Shown in pieces: positions 1-8,603 of a stretch of DNA of 64,000 nucleotides. The stretch covers positions 124,001 through 188,000 of the forward strand of contig NZ_JACJQN010000005.1 of the NCBI RefSeq assembly GCF_014696675.1, read 5' to 3'. Position numbers and translations under genes: made by a program. The notes under the pieces are model-generated. The model saw nothing but the letters and a program-made list of their open reading frames with translations, made no database searches and was not told the DNA's origin. This stretch comes from Phormidium tenue FACHB-1052 (lineage in GTDB: Bacteria > Cyanobacteriota > Cyanobacteriia > Phormidesmidales > Phormidesmidaceae). Position 1 is the stretch's first letter. Every line of letters begins with the position of its first letter.

Positions 1-540
1 AAGCCAGACCCAGACAGAACAATTGCATTGGGCTTACTCTGAATCTAGCTCAGGTAGAAAAAGATTGCTTCTTCCAGGTGGAAGACCATCAGCTCTAGGG
101 GTCTGGAGATCCGTGCTTATCGGCACCAGCACAGCGCGAATTAGTGTTGAGGTGGAAAAAGACGGCGATCGCCCTAGTACCGCTGCCCAGAGTTCAAAAC
201 GCAAAATTCAAAGTGAAAAATCCTTAGGTACAGGTATTTCAAGCATTCTGGACAGTAGGGTCATTTCTGCCGCAGCGTACTGGTGCGGCGGCGACCCAAT
301 CGCGGCGCTGTATCGAGCCTCTTGGCAGTTTCGCCGCCGCTGGCGCACTAGCCACTACAACCACCGATGTGTACTCCCCTGATTTGGATCGCCGCCCTGG
401 CCAAACTTTTTCTAGCCAGGGGAAGCCTTGGCCGAGAAGGGTTATTTTTACGGGCTGAAGGTGCATGATAGCGGTGACAACAGCCAACGCTATTGCTCAA
501 AAATGTAGATTTTTATACGGTTTTAGACCAAATACGTTCT
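1..540. other. Window edge and upstream region of the amylase gene, no confident gene
   Basis: I see no gene I can support here. One plus-strand frame is open from the window edge to a TAG at 96-98 and could be the last ~31 codons of an upstream gene, but the short tail shows no recognisable motif. A longer open frame from about 23 to 382 has an Arg/Ser-rich composition without domain character and looks like chance. The last 60 bases are A/T-richer and probably hold the amylase promoter and leader, though I cannot fix a clear -35/-10 pair. Confidence 0.4.
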
Positions 541-2076
541 ATGTGGAAAATCGTCTTGGGCGCAGTCTCAACCAGCAGTCTGTTGGGCCTGGTGATGCTG
601 GCTTCACCCAGTGCTTTAGTTCCGGCACTGTCTTCAGAAATCTCGGCGACCCAGGCTCCGATGGTTGCGGCCCCACCGACCACCCTGGTGCACCTGTTTG
701 AATGGACCTGGAACGACATTGCCACCGAGTGCGAAACCTACCTCAGCCCCAACGGCTACCGGGCTGTTCAAATTTCGCCGCCCCAGGAGCATATTGTGCT
801 GCCCGACTACGGCTATCCCTGGTGGCAGCGGTATCAGCCCGTTAGCTACAAGCTCGAAAGCCGCAGCGGCAGCCGTGCTGAGCTTCAGGATATGATCGAC
901 CGCTGCCATGCCGCGGGGGTTGCCATCTACGCCGATGCGGTGATCAACCACATGGCCGGGTTCGAAAACGGTGTGGGCAGCGCGGGCACCGGATTTACCA
1001 AGTACGACTATCCCGACCTCTACGGCCCCGCAGATTTTAACGACTGTCACCAATCTGTCACCGACTATGGCAATGCCGAAAATGTCACCCAGTGCGAACT
1101 GGTCGGTCTGGCCGATCTCAATACTGGCTCGGCTAAGGTACAGGCCACCATCGTCAACTACATGAGCGAACTGGTGGATATGGGGGTAGCAGGCTTTCGC
1201 ATTGATGCCGCCAAGCACATCCGCAACGAAGAGCTGGGGCAAATTTTAGAACAACTGCGCGATCGCCACCCCGACACCGATCTCTACATCTATCAAGAAG
1301 TGATCGACCCCGGCACCGAGGCTATTCGCAAGCAAGACTACTACGACAGCGGCAATGTGCTCGACTTTAAGTATGGCCGTTTTCTCGGCGAGGCCTTTTT
1401 GGGGCTAGAGGGCCAAACCCTGGCCAACCTGCAAACCCTGGGCGAGGGCTGGGGCCTAGCCCCCTCTAACCAGGCGGTAATTTTTACCGACAACCACGAC
1501 AAACAGCGGGGCCACGGAGGCGGCGGCGACTACTTGACCTACAAAAACGGCGACCTCTATGCCCTGGCCAACGTGTTTATGCTGGCCTTTCCCTACGGCA
1601 AACCCCAGGTGATGTCGAGCTTTGCCTTTGACGACCCCGATCAGGGGCCACCCGCTGACGCCGACGGCACCACTCGCCCTATCTACCAAGATGGCCAAGT
1701 TAACTGCTTTAGCGAATGGGTCTGCGAGCACCGCTGGCCTGCTATTTCGGGCATGGTCGGTTTTCGCAATGCCACCCAGCCTGTGGCCGAAGTCACCGAC
1801 TGGTGGAGCAACCAGGCCAACCAAATCGCTTTTGGTCGAGGCGATCGCGGCTTTGTCGCCATCAACCGCGAGGCCGCCCCCCTCACTCACACTTTTCAAA
1901 CCCAGCTGCCCCAGGGCCGCTACTGCAACGTGGTGCAGGGCGGGCTAAGCGCTGATGGCACCACCTGCGCCAACGAGGCCAAAGTCGTGCTGGTCAACCG
2001 CGCCGGACAGTTCACCTCTACCCTACCCGAAATGACCGCCCTGGCCATCCACGTAGAGGCAAAGCTCCGCCGCTAG
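541..2076 (+). CDS. Secreted alpha-amylase, GH13 family
   Basis: Hydrolyses alpha-1,4-glucosidic bonds of starch or glycogen, here probably outside the cytoplasm. The ATG at 541 begins a typical signal peptide (MWK, hydrophobic stretch, then Ala/Ser-rich region). Extending to the TTG at 493 would add 16 residues before the signal, so I prefer 541. The mature part begins with the amylase-type VHLFEW strand. GH13 region I is DAVINH, region II is GFRIDAAKH (nucleophile Asp), region III has the YQEV acid/base Glu, and region IV is FTDNHD. YPWWQRYQP and the C-terminal beta domain resemble animal-like, chloride-dependent alpha-amylases found in some bacteria. At 511 residues it has the normal length and looks intact. 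It stands alone, with a toxin-antitoxin pair downstream. The family assignment is firm, the export inferred. Confidence 0.92.
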   Translation: MWKIVLGAVSTSSLLGLVMLASPSALVPALSSEISATQAPMVAAPPTTLVHLFEWTWNDIATECETYLSPNGYRAVQISPPQEHIVLPDYGYPWWQRYQPVSYKLESRSGSRAELQDMIDRCHAAGVAIYADAVINHMAGFENGVGSAGTGFTKYDYPDLYGPADFNDCHQSVTDYGNAENVTQCELVGLADLNTGSAKVQATIVNYMSELVDMGVAGFRIDAAKHIRNEELGQILEQLRDRHPDTDLYIYQEVIDPGTEAIRKQDYYDSGNVLDFKYGRFLGEAFLGLEGQTLANLQTLGEGWGLAPSNQAVIFTDNHDKQRGHGGGGDYLTYKNGDLYALANVFMLAFPYGKPQVMSSFAFDDPDQGPPADADGTTRPIYQDGQVNCFSEWVCEHRWPAISGMVGFRNATQPVAEVTDWWSNQANQIAFGRGDRGFVAINREAAPLTHTFQTQLPQGRYCNVVQGGLSADGTTCANEAKVVLVNRAGQFTSTLPEMTALAIHVEAKLRR

Positions 2077-2135
2077 CCTGACAGACCAACAGCTTGTTTA
2101 CGGCAGTATGCACAATCGTACATACTATAATTGAT

Positions 2136-2405
2136 ATGGTTTATCAGTGGAATCCTAATAAGGCAGCAGCCAATCTGCGCAAGCATGGTATTGAGTTTGC
2201 TGATGCCGTCTTCGTTTTCTCAGATGACTTGGCGATCACGATTCCAGACGAACGCTTTGACGAAGAACGGTTCATCACCATTGGCACAGATTCAATTGGC
2301 AGAGTACTCGTAGTGATCTACACGTTGTGGGGCAATGAGATTCGGATTATCTTCGCCCGCAAAGCGACGCGGCACGAACGACACCAGTATGAGGAGGAAC
2401 TGTGA
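2136..2405 (+). CDS. brnT: BrnT family toxin (type II toxin-antitoxin)
   Basis: BrnT toxins are small RelE-fold ribonucleases that block translation and are neutralised by BrnA. The 89-residue product shows the family signature: WNPNKAAANLRKHGIEF near the N-terminus, a central acidic loop (DDLAITIPDERFDEERF), the TIGTD..GRVLVVIYT strand and a C-terminal IIFARKATRHERHQYEEEL helix carrying the conserved Arg and Glu. I start at ATG 2136 (MVYQWN), which matches where the family begins; upstream in-frame codons add unrelated residues. Its stop overlaps the ATG of the next gene, as usual for co-expressed toxin-antitoxin pairs. A TATAAT box at 2126-2131 lies too close to this ATG to serve it with a normal leader. 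Confidence 0.88.
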   Translation: MVYQWNPNKAAANLRKHGIEFADAVFVFSDDLAITIPDERFDEERFITIGTDSIGRVLVVIYTLWGNEIRIIFARKATRHERHQYEEEL

Positions 2406-2662
2406 TGAAAGCCGAATACGACTTTAGTCAAGGCAAACGAGGCGCAATTATCCCGACACCATCAGGAAAGACTCGTATCACCATTCGCCTAGATGACGAC
2501 GTTTTAGCCTGGTTTCGTGAACAGGTGAACTTGGCGGGTGGAGGGAATTATCAGACTTTGATCAATGAAGCGTTGCGAAGCCACATACAGCAAATCCATC
2601 AGCCCTTAGAAGACACTTTACGTCGAGTCGTACGCGAAGAACTTGACCGCATTGAGCGATGA
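2405..2662 (+). CDS. brnA: BrnA family antitoxin
   Basis: Antitoxin partner of the BrnT gene immediately upstream, overlapping it by one base (TGATG). The 85-residue product has the expected BrnA layout: a basic and hydrophobic lead-in, TRITIRLDDDVLAWFREQV forming the ribbon and first helix of a ribbon-helix-helix fold, GGGNYQTLINEALRSHI as the second helix, then a charged tail that would wrap the toxin. BrnA proteins bind the operon promoter as part of the toxin complex, so autoregulation is likely. A GTG at 2402 is an alternative start three bases earlier. The pair is complete and shows no damage. Confidence 0.88.
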   Translation: MKAEYDFSQGKRGAIIPTPSGKTRITIRLDDDVLAWFREQVNLAGGGNYQTLINEALRSHIQQIHQPLEDTLRRVVREELDRIER

Positions 2663-2717
2663 ATCTGTGGCTAAATCAAACAAGGTTATCGGTTAATTAG
2701 CTTCAGTAAAGTCTCGC

Positions 2718-3320
2718 CTATTCAGCATCGGGAGCGGCTTTTTTCGAGCGGTAAAAAGCTTTGATCGCAAACCGCACCAACAGAATAAAGAAGGCCAGCA
2801 CCAGCACAAACATAACGATGGGAGCCACCAAAGCCAGCAGTGCGATCGCGATCGCCCCCACCAGCTCCACCCCAGCAATAATCAAGTTCGTCGCGCCACC
2901 CGTAGTGGCTGTGGAGACTAACCGGGTCAGGCCGTTGAGTCCTTTAACCGTGGCGGCAACTCCGCCCCCGGCCACGATCGCAACGCTCCACTGGGCAAAG
3001 GGGTCGAGCTGGTTAGCGGCGATCGCCATCAGCAGCGTGCCCGCCACCGCCGCGATCGGCAGCGCCACCGTGTCGATCACGTTGTCGAGCCAGGGCACGC
3101 TGTAGGCCAAAATTTCGACCACCAGGGCAATGGAAAGACTGACAAAGGCGGTAGTGCTTCCCAGCCAGGTCATGCTGCTAGTCAGCTCCAGGTGGCCAAA
3201 CAGGGCAGCGGCACTCAGCACCCAAAAGGGCACCACCACTCGAAACCCAGCGGCAACCCCCAGGCCCAGGCCCAGGCCAATACTCTCCAACAGTTGCAGA
3301 TTCACAAGGCTTAGATCCAT
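2718..3320 (-). CDS. DUF4126 family membrane protein
   Basis: A 200-residue, very hydrophobic protein with about five to six predicted membrane segments: two glycine/alanine-rich helices near the N-terminus (LGLGLGVAAGFRVVVPFWVL), one around VSLSIALVVEILAYSVPWLDN, one around LPIAAVAGTLLMAIA, and a C-terminal pair ending in a basic tail. The GFRVVVPF and SVPWLDNVIDT motifs and the KGLNGLTRLVSTATTGG loop match the DUF4126 family, whose function is unknown. It is monocistronic here and reads toward the BrnTA pair. It shows no sign of transfer or truncation. Family confident, function not assignable. Confidence 0.8.
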   Translation of the reverse strand: MDLSLVNLQLLESIGLGLGLGVAAGFRVVVPFWVLSAAALFGHLELTSSMTWLGSTTAFVSLSIALVVEILAYSVPWLDNVIDTVALPIAAVAGTLLMAIAANQLDPFAQWSVAIVAGGGVAATVKGLNGLTRLVSTATTGGATNLIIAGVELVGAIAIALLALVAPIVMFVLVLAFFILLVRFAIKAFYRSKKAAPDAE

Positions 3321-3419
3321 TGCGCGTCCCTCACCAACGATTCCTGAATGCCGTCATTGGCCTAAGAATAGCCCCCGTGCTGACCTGCAACAAGCCCAGG
3401 GATCTGTGGAAGACCGGGT

Positions 3420-4190
3420 TTACCATGGCAGGCGACTGCCATCCCAGCTAAAAAACTCGCCGCTGTCGGCGGGGGTGAGGCTGTCCATCACCGCCATCAG
3501 CTGCGCCACCGTGCGCTCCACCGGGAACAACTTTTCCGGCGGCACTCCTCGCTGAAAGGGCTCCGACAGCCGAGTGTCGGTGGTGCCGGGGTGCAGCAGA
3601 GCCAGAATCGTATTGGGGCTGCGGCGGGCATACTCCAGCGAGGCGGTTTTGATGAACATATTCAGCGCCGCCTTAGAAGCCCGGTAGCCGTACCAACCCC
3701 CCAGACGGTTGTCGCCGATGCTGCCCACCTTGGCCGACAGGGCGGCAAAAACGCTGGGCTGGTCGTGCTTCAGCAGAGGCATCAGGTGCTTGGCCAACAG
3801 CACCGCCCCAAAAGCATTGGTCTGAAACGATCGCATCAAGTTTTCGCTGGTGAGCTGTCGCAAGCTCTTTTCGGGCTGAAAGTCGCCGTCGTGGAGCACC
3901 CCCACGCAATACACCACCCGGTGCAGCCGAGGCGTCAGGGTTTGGATGTGGGCGATCGCCCCCTCCATCGTGCCCTCATCGGTAACATCCACCGGCAGGC
4001 CGGTGAGTTGGGGAAATTGCTCTGCCAAAGCCAGCAGCCCCTGGGCCGTCTCAGGCCGACGGTAGGTGCCATACACCCGCTCAAAGCGCCCGTCGGCCAG
4101 CAGGTGCCGTACAAAGCCCAGACCAATGCCCTGGCTAGCGCCCACCACTAAGGCAGTCTGGTCGTTGTTTTGGAATAGTTCAGCAGTCAT
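3420..4190 (-). CDS. Short-chain dehydrogenase/reductase (C-factor-like)
   Basis: NAD(P)-dependent oxidoreductase of the classical SDR fold. The 256-residue product has the nucleotide-binding GASQGIGLG motif near residue 17-25, an acidic stop after the second strand region (PVDVTDEG), a variant of the NNAG-type motif (VVYCVGVLHDG), and the catalytic tetrad with the Ser in FAALSAKVGSIGDN and the YRASKAALN motif (YxxxK). The shape, including PGTTDTRLSEPF near the C-terminus, resembles the CsgA/C-factor subgroup; the substrate is unknown. It lies 34 bases downstream of the acyltransferase gene on the same strand, so the two are probably co-transcribed, which would fit lipid metabolism, but that is inference. 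Confidence 0.85.
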   Translation of the reverse strand: MTAELFQNNDQTALVVGASQGIGLGFVRHLLADGRFERVYGTYRRPETAQGLLALAEQFPQLTGLPVDVTDEGTMEGAIAHIQTLTPRLHRVVYCVGVLHDGDFQPEKSLRQLTSENLMRSFQTNAFGAVLLAKHLMPLLKHDQPSVFAALSAKVGSIGDNRLGGWYGYRASKAALNMFIKTASLEYARRSPNTILALLHPGTTDTRLSEPFQRGVPPEKLFPVERTVAQLMAVMDSLTPADSGEFFSWDGSRLPW

Positions 4191-4224
4191 AGCAGCCCGA
4201 CTGTCTCAGCCCTAAACCTCTGGA

Positions 4225-5646
4225 TCATGACACCTCTCCCTCAGCCGTCAAGATCAGCTCCTCTAACGCCGCTTGAATGTCTGCCGTCAGGGTCTCCACC
4301 GCTGCTTTGGCCGATCGCCGCGACTCGGCGTAGTCAGACCAGCGATCGCTAATATTCATTGGCTCCCCCAGACCAATCACCGCCTGGCGAATCCCTAACT
4401 GGGGGCGTTTGGGCACCCTTGTCCCCTTCACCCGTTCCACCAGGTCAAAGAGAATTAGCGTCGTCTCGGCGAAGCGCTCAAAGGTGGGCTTGTCTTTGAC
4501 GTAAGTGCCCGTCACTGCCACAAAGCTCTCCACCAGCCGCATGTGCCGCATGTGCAGGGTGGCTTCCTCAGCCATCCAGTTGGCCAGGCCGCGATCGAAG
4601 GCCGAGAGCTGCTTCAGGTCAGCAATGTCTTCGCGGTAAATGTGGGCCCATCCCGCCTCTTCTAGGCGACGGCAGCGGGTCACTAACGACCCGGTGTGGG
4701 GCAGGGCAAAGAATCGCTCCCCAATTTTGAGGGAGCCGTCTAACAAAGGGCTCAACCGCTGGGCGATCGCGGCGGGGTGTTCAGAAGCTTCAGGCTCGGT
4801 AGCGGGTTGCAGGCCGTAGAACCGCTGGTAAAACTGCTCTAATCGACTCAGCAGGTGCTGCCCCAGGGCCAGCAGCCGAGGATAGTAGTCCTCTGGCCCC
4901 ATGGCCGTCGGCTCACTAAACGACTGCACCGGCAGTCCACAGTCGGCCTCAAGCTGAGCCAGCAGCCGGTTGAGAGCCGCCCAATCGGGGTGGGGGTAGA
5001 TGTAGCGCAGCCCCACCGGCAGCAGCAGCACCTGCTCCGATCGCCCCGCCTTTTGCAGATCTTCCACCGCCCAAAAAGCCAGCTGAGCCGTGCCGGGTTC
5101 CAGATCGCTGATCACTTCGCCGTGGCCATTGGTGGCACCCTCGGGGGCAATGGTCACCGGCAGCGGCGCATTCATCATCCGTTCGCGCACGGCTTTAAGG
5201 GCCTTGAGATCGAGCCGCCGACCCCGATGCACCGGAATTCCCCCAATGGCGGCAAAAAACCAGCCCAGCCACCGCCCGGCCCACAGGGGCATCCCCCGGT
5301 CATACATAAAAAAGCTGTGCAGCGGACGCTTGAGGCTAAAGCCTTTTTGCCGGGCCGCCCGAGGCACCAACCGCGAAAACAGATACGACAGGCACAGTGG
5401 ATCGTCCACCTGGCTGTGGCGAAAGGCCATCATCAGCCGAATTTTGCCGGTTTGAAACTGACGAAAGCAATCTGCTAGCACCTCAGGGTTGCGGCAGGTC
5501 ACCGGCCAAATGCCTGCCGGTAGCCAAGGCCGCAGCCGCAGCCGCAGCATCAGGGGCAGCACGATGTAGCAACCCTGGACCACCCAGGGCTTGTAGCGGG
5601 GAGGAATAAAGCCCAGGGGCGGCTGGGCGCGATTGAGCTGAGGCAA
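4225..5646 (-). CDS. PlsC-like lysophospholipid/glycerol acyltransferase
   Basis: Membrane-associated acyltransferase of the PlsC (1-acyl-glycerol-3-phosphate acyltransferase) superfamily. The catalytic HX4D motif is visible as HSQVDD near residue 77, a GGIPVHRG block follows near residue 138, and the APEGATNG block near residue 168 corresponds to the phosphate-binding EGT motif. The 473-residue length is about twice that of minimal PlsC; the C-terminal half (from about residue 290) is helical, carries no catalytic motif I recognise and is probably family-specific. Start at the ATG at 5646. The SDR gene follows 34 bases later on the same strand. The acyl acceptor cannot be read from sequence. 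Confidence 0.82.
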   Translation of the reverse strand: MPQLNRAQPPLGFIPPRYKPWVVQGCYIVLPLMLRLRLRPWLPAGIWPVTCRNPEVLADCFRQFQTGKIRLMMAFRHSQVDDPLCLSYLFSRLVPRAARQKGFSLKRPLHSFFMYDRGMPLWAGRWLGWFFAAIGGIPVHRGRRLDLKALKAVRERMMNAPLPVTIAPEGATNGHGEVISDLEPGTAQLAFWAVEDLQKAGRSEQVLLLPVGLRYIYPHPDWAALNRLLAQLEADCGLPVQSFSEPTAMGPEDYYPRLLALGQHLLSRLEQFYQRFYGLQPATEPEASEHPAAIAQRLSPLLDGSLKIGERFFALPHTGSLVTRCRRLEEAGWAHIYREDIADLKQLSAFDRGLANWMAEEATLHMRHMRLVESFVAVTGTYVKDKPTFERFAETTLILFDLVERVKGTRVPKRPQLGIRQAVIGLGEPMNISDRWSDYAESRRSAKAAVETLTADIQAALEELILTAEGEVS

Positions 5647-5840
5647 CGGCAGACTCCGGAGCAGTAGACGGGTTTTACCCTAGCCCACTGTAGGGCAGAT
5701 TCCTCTCCCCTGCGTTGGCCTTTAACCTGTCTTTGACTATCGCAGCCTTGGCTCCCAAAACAGCAACGTCCCCCTCCCAAAGGAGAAGGACGCTGCTACA
5801 GGACCACACAACCAGGGCATCCACCCGCGTGAACTACCCC

Positions 5841-5886
5841 AAAAATAAAAGTGCCTGACCCCTGAAAGCCCCCTGGAGTCAGACAC
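5841..5886 (-). terminator. Likely terminator for the minus-strand CPBP gene
   Basis: An imperfect hairpin (GTGCCTGAC paired with GTCAGACAC, one mismatch, 5851-5886) lies next to AAAAATAAAA at 5841-5850. Read on the minus strand this is a stem-loop followed by TTTTATTTTT, the form of an intrinsic terminator, about 190 bases past the end of the CPBP gene. The rest of the 430-base gap 5647-6077 shows nothing I can name. Confidence 0.55.
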
Positions 5887-6077
5887 ATTACCTGTAAGGA
5901 CGCTTTTCAGACAGACCAGCTCTCAGGTTCAAATGCCCCCAAGTGAGCCGCTGAGCTAACCTGCCTGCGTTCTTCAGAATTAAATTTATTCTCTTCGGTT
6001 TCGCCCCTAGCGGCGTCCAGAGAATTACGTAACCTGGCCAACTTTGTCCTAAGCGGGGAAGAATGGGGTCGGTGGTA

Positions 6078-6968
6078 TTACCCAGGGTGGCGGCAGCCCT
6101 GGTTGGCGAAGTAGGGCAGCAGCGCCCGCCGCTCTGGCCAGTGGTAGACCACATAGCGCAGCACCCAGGGGGCCGACACCAGCAGACAAATCACCCCCAG
6201 CCACCAGCTAGCGCGAAATTCCGCCAGGGTGTCGATGGTGTTGGCGGTGGGCTGGTTGGCCAGAATGTCGATGCCTGAGGCGATCGCATTGTTGATGGCG
6301 TGAGCTGCCATGGGCACCAGCAGCGATCGCGTGCTCAAGTACAGCAGCGACATCACCACCCCAAACACAAACAGCCCAATCAAATTAGAGTGCAGCACCC
6401 CAAACAGCACCGAGGTCAGCACAATAGCCGGGCGCACCCCCCACTTCACCCCCCAGCGGTGCAGCAGCACGCCGCGAAAGATAAATTCTTCGGTAATGGG
6501 GGCCACCACCAGCACCGAAAATAGCATCAGCCCATTGTAGAGACTCGGATCTGCCGCTTGCTCAGCCGACAGCAGCAGCGACTGCCGCAGCGTGGCCTCC
6601 ACCAATCCCGGAGCCACAACTGACAGACCCAGGTATGACACCTGAAACGCCCCCAGCGAAAACAAAAACATCCCCACCACCAGCCACAGCAGCTGCACAC
6701 AGGCCAGTTGTCTGGGCCAGACACCCAGCAGCGCCGCCAAGTTGAGAGGCGATCGCCGGGCTGCCAGCAAAATCGACCCACACAGGCCCAAGAAAATTAG
6801 GCTATAGAGAATGGGAGCCAAAATTGGGTCATCGCCCTCTAGGGGCAGCAGTTCTAGGGCACCCAGGGTACCAAATACCAGAGCCAAGCCCATGGAAATA
6901 GCAAAAAATGCCACCACCACCAGCCGGGCTTTAAGGGCCAGAAACGGATTGTTGTCACACGCTGCCAT
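6078..6968 (-). CDS. CPBP family intramembrane glutamic endopeptidase (CAAX protease-like)
   Basis: Polytopic membrane protein of 296 residues in the CPBP/Abi (Rce1-like) family. The three signature motifs are present: EEFIFRG with the adjacent glutamates at about residues 160-161 and Arg165, then the second block FGVLHSNLIGLFVFG with its conserved His, and the third block HAINNAIASG with His and Asn. About eight hydrophobic segments surround them. Members cleave within or near membranes or act in peptide immunity and protein maturation; the substrate here is unknown. It stands alone, with a hairpin terminator downstream. Start ATG at 6968; no clear Shine-Dalgarno was seen. Confidence 0.88.
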   Translation of the reverse strand: MAACDNNPFLALKARLVVVAFFAISMGLALVFGTLGALELLPLEGDDPILAPILYSLIFLGLCGSILLAARRSPLNLAALLGVWPRQLACVQLLWLVVGMFLFSLGAFQVSYLGLSVVAPGLVEATLRQSLLLSAEQAADPSLYNGLMLFSVLVVAPITEEFIFRGVLLHRWGVKWGVRPAIVLTSVLFGVLHSNLIGLFVFGVVMSLLYLSTRSLLVPMAAHAINNAIASGIDILANQPTANTIDTLAEFRASWWLGVICLLVSAPWVLRYVVYHWPERRALLPYFANQGCRHPG

Positions 6969-7247
6969 AGACCCAAGCCCGTTCTAGAAACCGCAGATCA
7001 GTGCTATCAGCATCAAGCTACCCAATGTTGCAGTTGATCCGGTTTTTCCCGATTCAACCATGAATTGCTTAGGGAGCGCTATAACTGAGGCACTACGCCC
7101 TTGACCAAGGGCAGCAGGGCAGGGCTTAGCCCCAACTAGGGTTCCCATCCTTTGCCCCACCGCAGGGTGCTTATTGACGGTGACTGTTCTGCGCCTCCGG
7201 GTCAGCGCCTATAGTTATGGGGGCTGTCATTCTTGCTCCAGGGCCCC

Positions 7248-8477
7248 ATGACCAACGCTTCAACCGATTCCGGCGCAATCCCCGGCATCATTTTAGTGGC
7301 ACCAGTAGCCGACAGCCCCTTGGGGCCTCTGGTGGAGTTATTAGACGTGCTACGAGCCGCGGGCTACGAGGTGCACCAGGTCAGCGGCGAAGACGACACC
7401 ATTGCAGCAGCCGAAGCCACCCCCCCCGACCTGATCTTGCTAGCGTTAGAACAATTCGATACAGCCGCCATGCGGCTGTGCCATCGCCTCAAAAAACGGC
7501 CCCTCACCCGTCAGGTGGCCGTGGCTGTCATTGGCCAAGACAAAGCCCTGGCCCGACGGCTGCGGGCCTTTGAATTTGGTGTGGTCGATTACATTGACCA
7601 GGCGCTCTGGGTTGAAGAGGCCGCTGCCCGCATCAAAGCCCAGGTGACCACCCACCGCATGCAGCGACGGCTACGACAGCAAGCCCAGCGGGCGGTGTCG
7701 GCGGGCAGCGCCACCAACCTCTTGGCCGATCTGCAAAAGGCGCTGCGTCGTCAAGCCCAGCTTTTGCAGGCTCAAAACCTCCAGCTTCAGCAAGAGATGC
7801 AGGAGCGCGAACAGGCCCAGCAGGCGCTGCGCCTAGAGCAGCAAAAGTCAGAGCAGCTATTGTTAAACATTCTGCCGAGGGCGGTGGTCGACAAGCTCAA
7901 GCAGCTAGAGGGATCGCTGGCCGAGCGCTTCGACGATGTCACGATTCTGTTTGCTGACATCGTCAACTTTACTCCCCTAGCCGCTCAGATTAGCCCCCTG
8001 GAGTTGGTCAACTGGCTCAATCACATTTTCTCCGCCTTCGATCGCCTAGCCGAGCAGTACCAGCTAGAGAAAATTAAGACCATTGGCGATGCCTACATGG
8101 TGGTGGGGGGGCTGCCCTTGCCCCGTTCAGATCATGCCGAAGCCATTATGGAAATGGCCTTGGCTATGCAGGAAGCGGCTGCCCACATCACCCGTAACGA
8201 TGGACAGAAGTTTGAGCTGCGCATTGGCATCAACACTGGGCCGGTGGTGGCCGGAGTCATCGGCATTAAAAAGTTTAGCTACGACCTCTGGGGCGATGCC
8301 GTCAATATCGCCAGCCGCATGGAGTCCCATGGCGTGCCGGGCAAAATTCAAATCACCGAGGCGACCTACCAGCACCTCAAACACCGCTATACCTTTGAAG
8401 AAGTGGGCCAGGTGATGGTCAAAGGTCATGGCTATTTGACCACCTATCAATACAGCGGCCCTGAGCAAAAAGCTTGA
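7248..8477 (+). CDS. Class III adenylate cyclase with degenerate receiver-like N-terminus
   Basis: Makes cAMP from ATP. From the ATG at 7248 (preferred over the TTG at 7233) residues 12-130 form a response-regulator-like alpha/beta domain, residues 140-210 a Gln/Arg/Leu-rich coiled coil, and residues 225-400 the class III catalytic domain. Metal-binding Asp237 (FADIVNFT) and Asp281 (TIGDAYM) are present, as are the adenine-selecting pair Lys277 and Asp346 (YDLWGD) and the transition-state Asn353 and Arg357 (VNIASRM), so ATP rather than GTP is the expected substrate. In the receiver-like part the expected phospho-acceptor Asp is missing: the strand reads DLILLALEQFD. The domain therefore probably senses protein partners or folds only as a scaffold. 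glyS follows 126 bases later. Confidence 0.9.
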   Translation: MTNASTDSGAIPGIILVAPVADSPLGPLVELLDVLRAAGYEVHQVSGEDDTIAAAEATPPDLILLALEQFDTAAMRLCHRLKKRPLTRQVAVAVIGQDKALARRLRAFEFGVVDYIDQALWVEEAAARIKAQVTTHRMQRRLRQQAQRAVSAGSATNLLADLQKALRRQAQLLQAQNLQLQQEMQEREQAQQALRLEQQKSEQLLLNILPRAVVDKLKQLEGSLAERFDDVTILFADIVNFTPLAAQISPLELVNWLNHIFSAFDRLAEQYQLEKIKTIGDAYMVVGGLPLPRSDHAEAIMEMALAMQEAAAHITRNDGQKFELRIGINTGPVVAGVIGIKKFSYDLWGDAVNIASRMESHGVPGKIQITEATYQHLKHRYTFEEVGQVMVKGHGYLTTYQYSGPEQKA

Positions 8478-8603
8478 TAGACTGGGGAAGCTCAAAATTC
8501 GGGCCGCTGAGCTAGTTATTCTGTAGACACAGAACTATCTAGCCCAGCGACAATGCTCAATGACGGCCCCCAGGGGACAGTACACGGTTAACTCATACCT
8601 CTT

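Noticed and set aside
23-382. Open frame of 119 codons at the window start
   Set aside because: Ser/Arg-rich composition, no recognisable domain and no ribosome site; likely chance.
2103-2131. Promoter with TATAAT for brnT
   Set aside because: The box ends four bases before the ATG and there is no -35 box at a proper distance, so it is not a convincing promoter for that start.
5927-5960. T-arm-like GGTTCAAATGCC suggesting a tRNA
   Set aside because: No acceptor, D or anticodon arm can be formed around it on either strand.
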